Positions 1 to 5,610 of a stretch of DNA of 9,106 nt are shown in pieces. Position 1 is the first letter of the stretch. Each line of letters starts with the position of its first letter. The position numbers were made by a program, and so were the translations under genes. This DNA is from Desulfobacteria bacterium (GTDB taxonomy: Bacteria; Desulfobacterota; Desulfobacteria; Desulfobacterales; C00003060): positions 1 to 9,106 of the forward strand of contig JAQYWL010000167.1 of the NCBI GenBank assembly GCA_030145035.1, in the 5' to 3' direction. The notes under the pieces are model-generated. The model was not told the DNA's origin. It did no database searches and was given only the letters and a program-made list of their open reading frames with translations.

Positions 1-11
1 GTGATACGTTC

Positions 12-44
12 CCCCGCACTGCACGGCATTGCCGACAGGCGGGG
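12..44. repeat. Stem-loop, CCCCGC/GCGGGG
   Basis: CCCCGC (12-17) pairs with GCGGGG (39-44), and an inner GGC/GCC pair (25-27 with 31-33) closes a small ATT loop. There is no T-tract on either side, so it is not a convincing intrinsic terminator. It may be the end of something that lies left of the window. Confidence 0.4.
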
Positions 45-80
45 AATGTTCTAACCGCACAGCTCCAAATATTTCAAGTT

Positions 81-121
81 ATAAAATCGCTTCGCGATTT
101 TATGTAACGCGGCTACGCCGC
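81..121. repeat. Two adjacent perfect hairpins, REP-like
   Basis: The first hairpin is a perfect 10-bp stem: ATAAAATCGC (81-90), loop TTC, GCGATTTTAT (94-103). Five bases later a second perfect stem follows: GCGGC (109-113), loop TAC, GCCGC (117-121). The paired arrangement looks like an interspersed extragenic palindrome and not a gene-specific terminator. Its GCTTCGC apex recurs in the hairpin at 6344-6366. Confidence 0.6.
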
Positions 122-332
122 TCGAAAAAAGGAAATTCCTACACAATCAAGTTTCGCACCCGAGAATTGGACCTGGGATCTTTATGGTAGGGCTTAAAGA
201 AAGAAGCGTTCGGCGGACAGCAAACAGCTATCAGCGAAAAAAAGAATCGGCGCAACCAATCAAAGATCTTTTGATACCACCTCTTTTCGTTATGTTCGTC
301 ATGATCAGCCAAGGCGGCATAGAAAGCGCCAT

Positions 333-686
333 CTACCGCCCCCTCCTTCCTTTGCCGAAGCCTCTACCAAATCCACGACCCATACCCTTTCCGTAGCCTC
401 CTCTACCCTGTGCATTTCCACTGCCCTGCATCCTGTCCGCACTCGGCTGGCACTGTGCATTATCCGGCCTGCCTACGTATTTCTGTCTCTCTTCGGGGGT
501 CATGTCTTGAACCCTTTTCTGCCACTCAGTCCTGAAGGCATCCCTTTCTTCCTCAGAGGCATCTTGCAGCGTGCCCCTCATGCCGGCAAGCTCCTCTGTT
601 GTATACTTGCTGTAGTCCGCAGCAAAAGCATTACCTGCCAAAAGGCCAAGGCCGAGGACTAAAATAATGATAAGATTCCTTCTCAT
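333..686 (-). CDS. Small secreted Gly/Arg-rich protein, DUF1104-like
   Basis: A 117-residue protein predicted to be exported. Residues 1-22 form a classical signal peptide (MRR, a hydrophobic Leu/Ile core, then NAFA before ADYS). The mature part starts with a short acidic helical domain, about residues 25-72. Its pattern (YTTEELAGM, EERDAFRTEWQKR, MTPEERQKY) resembles the small periplasmic DUF1104 family; this is from memory and not searched. The tail, about 88-117, is low-complexity Gly/Arg/Lys-rich with repeated GRGFG units. The start is well supported: AGGAG lies 9 nt upstream. It follows arsR on the same strand after 67 bp, so co-transcription is possible, and a weak TTGAAA/TCTAAA promoter-like pair also lies at 757-729. 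One cysteine (QCQPS) is present in the mature part. Function is unknown. A role in arsenic or metal stress is only guilt by association. Confidence 0.8.
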   Translation of the reverse strand: MRRNLIIILVLGLGLLAGNAFAADYSKYTTEELAGMRGTLQDASEEERDAFRTEWQKRVQDMTPEERQKYVGRPDNAQCQPSADRMQGSGNAQGRGGYGKGMGRGFGRGFGKGRRGR

Positions 687-718
687 GGTCTTGTACTCCT
701 TTTACTTTCCAAAAACAT
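683..718 (-). CDS. Possible 11-codon leader ORF coupled to the secreted protein gene
   Basis: On the minus strand a near-ideal Shine-Dalgarno, AAAGGAGG, stands 5 nt before an ATG at 718-716. The frame reads MFLESKRSTRP and ends in TGA at 685-683, which overlaps the next gene's ATG as ATGA. The SD of the downstream gene (AGGAG) lies inside this frame. The arrangement fits a coupling leader peptide. It could equally be chance, since the peptide has no recognisable regulatory composition. Confidence 0.3.
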   Translation of the reverse strand: MFLESKRSTRP

Positions 719-753
719 TGTTTCCTCCTTTAGAGCTCTGATTTCCACGTTTT

Positions 754-1110
754 TCAACATTCCCCAAGAGATCGTTTCATGAGAGTCATGTAACATTCCA
801 TAATACCCTCAACAATGCAGTAGCAGACACGTGGTCCATCGATCTCCCCCTGTACCCAGCCTGTTTCTTTTAACACCTTCAGGTGCTGCGAGACCGTAGA
901 CTGTGCAAGCGGGATGGCATCGACAATGTCACCACAAACACATCTTGCATCCGGCGGCCTGTTTGAAAGCATACGGACAATCTCTACACGTGCAGGATGA
1001 GCAATCCCTTTGGACAGTTCAGCCAATCTTTTTCTGCACGCCTCCACAGACATTTTGCCAATGGCTTTGATGTACGCTGAATCACGCTCACATGCATTTT
1101 TTTCTGTCAT
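754..1110 (-). CDS. arsR: ArsR-family As(III)-responsive repressor
   Basis: A 118-residue winged-helix transcriptional repressor of the ArsR/SmtB family. It would bind the operator upstream of arsM and release it on binding trivalent arsenic. The family core is plain: an AHPARVEIVRML helix (37-48), then RCVCGDIV (56-63), which matches the ArsR CxC metal site (Cys57, Cys59), then the recognition helix LAQSTVSQHLKVLKETGWV (68-86) and the wing QGEIDGPRVCYCI. It is unusually cysteine-rich: Cys7, 25, 57, 59, 96, 98, 106 and 118. The Cys96-x-Cys98 pair in the wing and the C-terminal Cys118 could add ligands. The ATG at 1110-1108 lies inside the last codons of arsM (23-bp overlap) with only a weak GGGA upstream, so translation is probably coupled to arsM. 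The length is normal for the family. Arsenic is inferred as the inducer from the CxC motif plus the arsM neighbour. Confidence 0.93.
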   Translation of the reverse strand: MTEKNACERDSAYIKAIGKMSVEACRKRLAELSKGIAHPARVEIVRMLSNRPPDARCVCGDIVDAIPLAQSTVSQHLKVLKETGWVQGEIDGPRVCYCIVEGIMECYMTLMKRSLGEC

Positions 1111-1918
1111 CTACAGTTCCCACACTGGCAGGTTTTTTGGCCGTTACATACGCAGAAAAGACTATACGTTCTGTCCCCTCTCCGACGTTCCAGCTTTTGA
1201 TTATTTGTTCACTCAAGTTTTTCTTTGTGATCGAAATGGCTTCAAAGCCGAGTCCATTAAGAACCTGTCTCACCTCATCAGGTGAGATTGCCCCAGCAAT
1301 TCAGCCGGTGTAGGCTGAAGGGTTTTCTTTTATTTCCTCTGGAAGTTCTCCTGAACTTAAGACATCTGATATGCTGATTCTACCTCCAGGCTTGAGGACC
1401 CTGAAGATTTCTCCGTAGACAGCCCTTTTTTCGGGTGAAAGATTAATGACACAGTTGGAGAGCACCACATCCACTGAACTGTCTGCAACAGGCAGCTTTT
1501 CTATATCTCCCAATCTGAATTCAACATTGGTGACGTTGAGTTTCTCGGCATTCTTCCTGGCCATGCTTATCATTTCCGGCGTCATGTCAACGCCGATAAC
1601 CTGGCCCTCAGCCCCCACGCTTTTTGCAGCCAGAAAAGCGTCAAATCCTGGGCCGTTTCCTAAATCGACTACGGTTTCCCCAGGCTTCAAATCCGCCATG
1701 GAGAGCGGGTTTCCACATCCGAGACCCAGATTTACTTCGCCTAATCCAATGGCGAGTTGGCCATTCGTGTAGCCAAGCCTTTGACCCAAATCCAAGATTT
1801 GCACAGGGCTTGTTGAACCAACGCAACACTCCTCTGAGCAGCCACACTTAGCTGACCGGGCAACCTTGGCATAGCTCTTCCTGACCATGCTCCGGATTTC
1901 ATCCTTTGATAGTTTCAT
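1088..1918 (-). CDS. arsM: Arsenite S-adenosylmethyltransferase ArsM, selenocysteine form with in-frame UGA
   Basis: ArsM methylates As(III) with S-adenosylmethionine in the cytoplasm, giving methylated or volatile arsenicals. Reading UGA at 1303-1301 as selenocysteine gives 276 residues, a normal ArsM length; stopping there gives 205 and removes the C-terminal domain. Visible features: Cys-rich N-terminus (Cys25, 27, 31, 32), LGLGCGNP (Cys68), SAM motif I VVDLGNGPGFDAF (83-95), acidic GVDMTPEM (109-116), SNCVINL (Cys156), FRVLKPGGRISISDV, then SAYTG-Sec206-IAGAISPDEV and the tail GLGFEAISITKK to SAYVTAKKP. Cys68, Cys156 and Sec206 correspond to the arsenic-binding Cys72, Cys174 and Cys224 of the Cyanidioschyzon enzyme as I recall them, and the 50-residue gap between the last two is identical. 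The start ATG at 1918-1916 has AAGGA 7-8 nt upstream. It is first in the operon and overlaps arsR. The frame is intact on both sides of the UGA, which argues against decay. Confidence 0.88.
1268..1287 (-). promoter_or_regulatory. Candidate bacterial SECIS hairpin
   Basis: On the minus strand TCTCACCT (1287-1280), loop GATG (1279-1276) and AGGTGAGA (1275-1268) form a perfect 8-bp stem. The apical loop begins 21 nt after the UGA and its first base is G. This fits what I recall of the bacterial SECIS consensus: loop within roughly 16-37 nt of UGA and a G among its first two bases. The hairpin lies inside the coding sequence, as bacterial SECIS elements do. SelB would bind it with Sec-tRNA. A smaller ATTGC/GCAAT stem lies between it and the UGA (1300-1296 with 1291-1287) and is mutually exclusive with it by one base. 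Confidence 0.75.
1301..1303 (-). other. In-frame UGA, probable selenocysteine codon 206 of ArsM
   Basis: The minus-strand codons around it are TAC ACC GGC TGA ATT GCT GGG GCA. They read YTG-U-IAGA, where the ArsM family typically has a cysteine followed by a GGA/AGA/SGA-like motif. A single cysteine-to-UGA position in an otherwise uninterrupted conserved frame is the hallmark of selenocysteine. Alternatives are a TGC/TGT-to-TGA nonsense mutation or a sequencing error. The hairpin immediately downstream favours selenocysteine. Confidence 0.83.
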
Positions 1919-1939
1919 CTTGTTTCCTTGCTTAATCGG

Positions 1940-1959
1940 TTATCGTCGATTTACGATTA
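1940..1959. promoter_or_regulatory. Probable ArsR operator upstream of arsM
   Basis: TTATCGT (1940-1946) and ACGATTA (1953-1959) form an imperfect inverted repeat (6 of 7 positions) around CGATTT. The surrounding bases are also dense in ATCG/CGAT. It begins 21 bp upstream of the arsM start codon and overlaps the -10 region, the expected place for steric repression by a winged-helix dimer. Confidence 0.55.
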
Positions 1960-1982
1960 TCAGTCCAACATCTCTATGTCAA
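1956..1982 (-). promoter_or_regulatory. Promoter of the arsM-arsR operon
   Basis: On the minus strand a perfect TTGACA (1982-1977) is followed after 15 bp by GATAAT (1961-1956), five of six matches to the sigma-70 -10 box. The spacer is shorter than the ideal 17 bp. MerR-type promoters have unusual spacing too, but the regulator here is ArsR-type and the operator lies downstream, not in the spacer. The transcript would start roughly 30 nt before the arsM ATG. Confidence 0.6.
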
Positions 1983-2094
1983 CCACTTTCTTATTGTTCG
2001 TAAAACAAGAAGCCGCTATCTCACAAAACCTGTTTGTACACGGATTAACAAGGTGATATTATGAAATTTGATGGACCCGTAAAAAGTCCCATTT

Positions 2095-2170
2095 CCCCTC
2101 CCCCTTTGGGTCTGAGGCCTCAGGATCGATGACTCGCGGGAGAGGGGTGGGGTGAGGGGGATGTAAGGGG
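2095..2170. repeat. G/C-strand-skewed palindromic intergenic repeat
   Basis: A C-rich stretch (from 2095) can fold on a G-rich one: CCCCTC and CCC on the left pair with GGGAGAGGGG (2138-2147) on the right, with one bulged base. A perfect 12-bp palindrome CTGAGGCCTCAG (2112-2123) and ATCGAT (2125-2130) lie in the loop. A run of G-tracts (GGGG, GGGG, GGGGG, GGGG) continues to 2170. It looks like a dispersed non-coding repeat. Copy number cannot be judged from this window. Confidence 0.55.
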
Positions 2171-2371
2171 TGAGTTTGGTGCTCCTGGTACTTTTTTGCC
2201 CAGGAAAGTGGCATTTCTTTTCCCAGTTCATGGCTTTGTAAAACCAATATTCTGGATCTGATTCTTCGTGCATTTGGAGCTAACATACTAGAATTCCAAG
2301 ACAAATATTTAACCCATCATTTAATTCACTTTAGAATCGAAACTTGCACGCTTTTTGCAAAACAGGACTTG

Positions 2372-2402
2372 TTGACAGAGCGAGCTCCCTATCAGCTATG
2401 AC
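2372..2402 (+). promoter_or_regulatory. Weak candidate promoter for the S8 protease
   Basis: A perfect TTGACA (2372-2377) precedes TATGAC (2397-2402, four of six matches) at a long 19-bp spacing. It would give a 5' untranslated region of about 160 nt. No better sigma-70 pair was seen in this intergenic region. Confidence 0.3.
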
Positions 2403-2567
2403 CCAATTGCAGTTTCCATGAGCTTCTATATACCCTCTGCCAAAGAGCGAGTTGTTAGCGACTGATATTGCAGGGACAATTTATGCATCAAAACAATACA
2501 GGCCTCGATACTATGTCTTGCCCCGAAAAAAGCAAATTCCTATTCCTTAGAAGAGGAGGCATGAGAG

Positions 2568-4787
2568 ATGAATACGATGAGAACAAATCTGGTATTGGTA
2601 CTGGTAGGTTTTTTGGTTTTAGGCTTTACTGGTATAAGTTTTGGGCAAGTCAAGCTTTTTGAAAAAGATATGGTGGGGGCTATTGGAGGACCAAAATGGG
2701 CCCCGGGTGAGATCATCGTAAAATTCACTCCAGGAACCCCTAAGAATGTGATAGCCAATTTAAATTCAAAGCACGGTACCTCTGTACTCTATACCAGCCC
2801 ATTTGCTGGCTTTAAGAGATTAAGGATTCCAAGGGGCAGGACGCTCGCTCAAATGGTGGAGATCTATAAAAGGAACCCCAATGTGGAATATGCTGAGCTA
2901 AACTATATAGCTTCCGCGCTCATGACTCCCAATGATCCTTACTATTTTTATCAGTGGCATCTCGACAATGCTGAGTATGACGGGATTAATATGGAATCTG
3001 CCTGGGACATTGAGACAGGAAACTCCAGTGTTATAGTGGCAGTGATAGACACGGGAGTGGCTTATGAAGATTATATAGAAGAGGCTATTCCTATTGGAAG
3101 GAGCGGGAAATTTACGTATATAACTTACGAACTCGCTCCTGACCTGTCTGGCAAAAACTTCGTAGCCGGTTATGATTTCGTCAACGACGATGACCACCCT
3201 AATGACGATGAAGGACACGGTACCCATGTTACAGGAACCATTGCTCAAAGTACGAATAATACTGAAGGGGTAGCCGGGGTGGCCTTCAATACATCTATTA
3301 TGCCGGTAAAGGTATTGGATAGCGGCGGTTCCGGAACCTATGCAGATATTGCCGATGGCATCTATTTTGCTGCCGATAACGGGGCCCAAATTATCAATAT
3401 GAGCTTAGGTGGAGCCAGTGGGTCGATTACCCTGGAGGAAGCTGTTGCTTACGCCTACAGAGAAGGGGTTACCATAGTTTGCTCATCAGGGAACAATGGG
3501 TGGTCGGATACCGTGCTTTATCCTGCAGCCTATGACGACTACTGTATCGCAGTTGGCGCTACCAGATACGATGAAGCAGTAGCTTCTTATTCTAACTGGG
3601 GACCTTCCTTGGATCTGACAGCACCCGGCGGGGATTCCCTGGACCAAAACAACGATGGGTATATAGATGGAGTCCTTCAGCAGACCTTCGATAATAACCC
3701 TACAGATTGGGGTTACTGGTTTTATCGTGGTACTTCTATGGCTGCTCCTCATGTGAGTGGGGTGGCAGCCCTGTTAATAGCCAATGGTGTGGCGATTACT
3801 CCGGATGACGTCAGGGAGGCTTTACAGTCTACTGCGGAGGATAAAGGGGTTCCCGGTTGGGATCCAGCGTATGGCTGGGGGATAGTAGACGCATATGCCG
3901 CCCTGAATTACACCCTGGGGTCTAACAATCCACCAGTAGCAGATGCAGGTGGCCCTTACACGGGAACAGAGGATAATGGCATAACATTTGATGGTTCAGA
4001 TTCTTATGATCCAGATGGCGATACCATAACTTACTCTTGGGATTTTGGTGACGGCGCAACTGGGGCAGGGAAAATCCTGACCCATACATATACTGCTGGT
4101 GGAGAATATGCGGTTACCCTTGTTGTAAATGACGGCAAAGCGGATTCCACTTCTGACACTACAACCGCTACTATTGCTGAGGTTAACGATCCACCAGTGG
4201 CAGATGCAGGGCCAGACCAAACAGCCCTGGTGGGTGAAGAAGTGACATTTGATGGTTCGGGCTCCTACGATATCGACGATGGCATAGCCGTATACGATTG
4301 GGACTTCGGCGATGGAACAACAGGTAGTGGTAAAACCACCACCCACACCTATTCAACTCCTGGGACCTACACCGTTACTTTGACAGTAACAGATGATGGT
4401 GGCCTAACAGCTACAGACGAAGCAATAGTGACCGTTACAGAAGAGCCAACTTTAGTTATGCATGTGGCAAGCATTGACGTGGTCCTTAGCGCCAGAACTG
4501 CTGGGCGAAATATATTCACAAAGGCAGTGGCAACCGTAACCATCATGGATGCAAGTGATAATCCAGTAGAGGGGGCAACGGTATATGGTTCTTGGAGTGA
4601 CGCTACTTCTGATACCGACTCTGGAGTAACTGATTCGTCCGGAAAAGTAACATTAAGTTCAGATGAAGTAAAGAATTCCCCAAGTGGGACAACCTTCACC
4701 TTCACCGTGGATGATGTTACAAGATCAGGCTGGACCTATGATTCCACAGCTAATCTTGACACAAGTGACTCGGTAAGCGTTCCCTAA
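2568..4787 (+). CDS. Secreted subtilisin-like S8 serine peptidase with two PKD domains
   Basis: A 739-residue exported endopeptidase. Residues 1-26 are a signal peptide ending near SFG-Q. Residues about 45-115 (PGEIIVKFTP to NPNVEYAELNY) look like a fervidolysin-type N-terminal propeptide that would be cleaved on maturation. The S8 catalytic domain spans about 125-450 with all key residues: Asp161 in VIDTGV, His217 in GHGTHVTG, oxyanion Asn309 in SSGNNG and Ser390 in GTSMAAPHVSG. The 56-residue Asp-His gap carries an insertion compared with subtilisin. Two PKD domains (about 455-540 and 542-626, each with PPVADAG and WDFGDG) and a C-terminal Ig-like/carboxypeptidase-regulatory-like domain (about 629-739) suggest binding to surfaces or polymers. 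The start has AGAGGAGG 8 nt upstream. A strong terminator follows, then a PrcB-like gene that may encode a partner. The substrate is unknown; scavenging of extracellular protein is an inference. Confidence 0.95.
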   Translation: MNTMRTNLVLVLVGFLVLGFTGISFGQVKLFEKDMVGAIGGPKWAPGEIIVKFTPGTPKNVIANLNSKHGTSVLYTSPFAGFKRLRIPRGRTLAQMVEIYKRNPNVEYAELNYIASALMTPNDPYYFYQWHLDNAEYDGINMESAWDIETGNSSVIVAVIDTGVAYEDYIEEAIPIGRSGKFTYITYELAPDLSGKNFVAGYDFVNDDDHPNDDEGHGTHVTGTIAQSTNNTEGVAGVAFNTSIMPVKVLDSGGSGTYADIADGIYFAADNGAQIINMSLGGASGSITLEEAVAYAYREGVTIVCSSGNNGWSDTVLYPAAYDDYCIAVGATRYDEAVASYSNWGPSLDLTAPGGDSLDQNNDGYIDGVLQQTFDNNPTDWGYWFYRGTSMAAPHVSGVAALLIANGVAITPDDVREALQSTAEDKGVPGWDPAYGWGIVDAYAALNYTLGSNNPPVADAGGPYTGTEDNGITFDGSDSYDPDGDTITYSWDFGDGATGAGKILTHTYTAGGEYAVTLVVNDGKADSTSDTTTATIAEVNDPPVADAGPDQTALVGEEVTFDGSGSYDIDDGIAVYDWDFGDGTTGSGKTTTHTYSTPGTYTVTLTVTDDGGLTATDEAIVTVTEEPTLVMHVASIDVVLSARTAGRNIFTKAVATVTIMDASDNPVEGATVYGSWSDATSDTDSGVTDSSGKVTLSSDEVKNSPSGTTFTFTVDDVTRSGWTYDSTANLDTSDSVSVP
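3930..4445 (+). repeat. Tandem PKD-coding repeat, 261-bp period
   Basis: Two consecutive units start at the PPVADAG codons at 3930 and 4191, exactly 261 bp (87 codons) apart. Both carry near-identical DNA at PPVADAG and at TFDGS, but the synonymous positions and central parts have diverged. This indicates an older duplication and not an assembly artefact. Confidence 0.75.
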
Positions 4788-4820
4788 GCCTCGATACAAG
4801 ATTAGATCGCACATAGAAAA

Positions 4821-4855
4821 ACCTCCCAGCTTCCAAAAGAACTTGGGAGGTTTTT
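4821..4855 (+). terminator. Intrinsic terminator after the S8 protease gene
   Basis: ACCTCCCA (4821-4828) pairs perfectly with TGGGAGGT (4844-4851). The stem is extended by AAAA (4817-4820) with TTTT (4852-4855), and a T-rich tail TTTTTCTT follows. With the A-run on the left it could also terminate leftward transcription. It separates the protease from the next gene, whose ATG lies only 21 bp further on, so that gene depends on read-through or on a promoter I cannot see. Confidence 0.88.
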
Positions 4856-4875
4856 CTTATGAACCAGGGATAAAT

Positions 4876-5361
4876 ATGGATAAGAAAATTTTAATGAGAA
4901 GGGTGGTACCGGTAGTGATAGTAGTTGCTATCGTCTTAAGTGTGGAGCAATGTTGCGCCCTCTCTAAGGAAAAAGGGAATGTAGAGAAAGCTATCGAGGT
5001 AGAACAAGAGTGGAAAGGCTACCATTGTGCTTACACTATAGCCTCAAAACTGGTAATAAAGACTGAGGATCGATGGAAAGAGATTTGGGAAAAGGTGCAC
5101 CTTCTAAGGCTTCCTAAACCAGAGCTACCTAAGATTGACTTTGAAAAAGAGATGGTGGTTGCTGTTTTTATGGGAGAGCGTAGCAGTGGAGGTTATGAAA
5201 TCGAAATAAGAAAGATAATCAAAACAGAAAAGGAAATTGTAGTAGAAGTGGAGGAAAAAGAACCTTCCCCTGAATCGCTTCAATCAATGGCTTTAATCCA
5301 GCCCTATCATATAGTAGTGGTCAAAAGTTCCCCTCTTCCAGTAAGATTTCAACATCCATAA
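4876..5361 (+). CDS. Exported PrcB_C-domain protein, possible protease-complex partner
   Basis: A 161-residue protein. The start at 4876 is chosen because AGGGA lies about 6 nt upstream; a longer frame begins with TTG at 4843 but that falls inside the terminator stem. Residues about 9-24 form one hydrophobic segment after basic residues, followed by QCCALS. No canonical lipobox is present (Gln, not Gly/Ala/Ser, precedes the first Cys), so it is either cleaved near CCA or stays anchored. The remainder matches the PrcB C-terminal domain pattern as I know it: a WKEIWEK helix (68-74), IDFEKEMVVAVFMGERSSGGYEIEI in residues 87-111, and the closing PYHIVVVKSSPLPVRF. PrcB of Treponema denticola is a lipoprotein of the dentilisin complex with the subtilase PrtP, and here too the neighbour is a subtilase. 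A role in maturing or holding the S8 enzyme is therefore plausible but inferred. Confidence 0.8.
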   Translation: MDKKILMRRVVPVVIVVAIVLSVEQCCALSKEKGNVEKAIEVEQEWKGYHCAYTIASKLVIKTEDRWKEIWEKVHLLRLPKPELPKIDFEKEMVVAVFMGERSSGGYEIEIRKIIKTEKEIVVEVEEKEPSPESLQSMALIQPYHIVVVKSSPLPVRFQHP

Positions 5362-5454
5362 AAATCCAACGGTTCGTTTTAAAACGATTATTGGGGCCGA
5401 AAGGGTCTTTGATGCCTTGGAGTGGCCCTGTACTGTTAAATTTCTTGCAGCCTG

Positions 5455-5560
5455 GTAGGGTGGGCTCGGCCCACCGATAAATGTCGCACTTACACCGGGG
5501 CGTGCGGTCGATCCATGAACGGACAATGAACTTAATGATGGTGGGCAAAACCCACCCTAC
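5455..5560. repeat. 106-bp MITE-like element with 10-bp terminal inverted repeats
   Basis: GTAGGGTGGG (5455-5464) and its exact reverse complement CCCACCCTAC (5551-5560) form the ends. Each end also makes its own hairpin: GGTGGGC (5459-5465) with GCCCACC (5469-5475), loop TCG; and GGTGGG (5540-5545) with CCCACC (5551-5556). Two outward-facing palindromes at the ends of a short non-coding unit resemble a paired REP (BIME-like) or a small non-autonomous mobile element. No target-site duplication is obvious. Confidence 0.65.
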
Positions 5561-5610
5561 GATCTGCCCGGCCATAAAAACGGGCGGTTCATATGGTGTG
5601 CGGATACGTG

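Larger units (their letters stand above)
1..332. other. Intergenic region with hairpins, no gene seen
   Basis: No convincing gene lies here. The left 130 bases hold three consecutive stem-loops (listed separately). The rest, about 130-332, shows no clear promoter, terminator or RNA gene. It lies downstream of the minus-strand ars operon, but no T-tracted terminator hairpin follows that operon's last stop codon at 333. A plus-strand open frame from 184 to 396 is mostly the antisense of the Gly/Arg-rich tail of the neighbouring gene. Confidence 0.6.
1919..2567. other. Intergenic region between divergent arsM and protease genes
   Basis: About 650 bases separate the two divergently transcribed genes. 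The region holds the arsM promoter and operator at the left, a palindromic GC-skewed repeat at 2095-2170, and a weak candidate protease promoter near 2372-2402. Between 2170 and 2370, and from 2403 to the ribosome binding site at 2552-2559, I see no gene or known RNA. Minus-strand open frames across the repeat are Pro-rich translations of the repeat and are not treated as genes. Confidence 0.6.

Noticed and set aside
184..396. Plus-strand frame of 70 codons
   Set aside because: It overlaps the Gly/Arg-rich tail of the minus-strand secreted protein, is Pro/Leu-rich as expected from its antisense, and has no ribosome binding site.
1088..1273. Separate short minus-strand gene after arsM
   Set aside because: It is the in-frame continuation of ArsM after the UGA, starting at an internal GTG, with the expected ArsM C-terminal sequence.
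1088..1918. arsM as a pseudogene broken by a nonsense mutation
   Set aside because: Only one UGA is present, exactly at a conserved cysteine position, the rest of the frame is intact, and a SECIS-like hairpin follows. Not fully excluded without the genome's Sec genes.
2059..2304. Minus-strand frames across the C/G-rich intergenic repeat
   Set aside because: The Pro/His-rich translation comes from the repeat itself and two frames overlap the same DNA. There is no start signal.
2468..2662. Plus-strand frame overlapping the protease start
   Set aside because: It runs through the protease ribosome binding site and signal-peptide codons in another frame.
2898..4705. Several long minus-strand frames under the protease gene
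   Set aside because: Antisense shadows of a clearly coding S8 gene. No family resemblance.
4843..4875. Extended N-terminus of the PrcB-like protein from a TTG codon
   Set aside because: It would begin inside the 3' arm of the terminator. The ATG at 4876 has its own ribosome binding site and gives a normal signal-like N-terminus.
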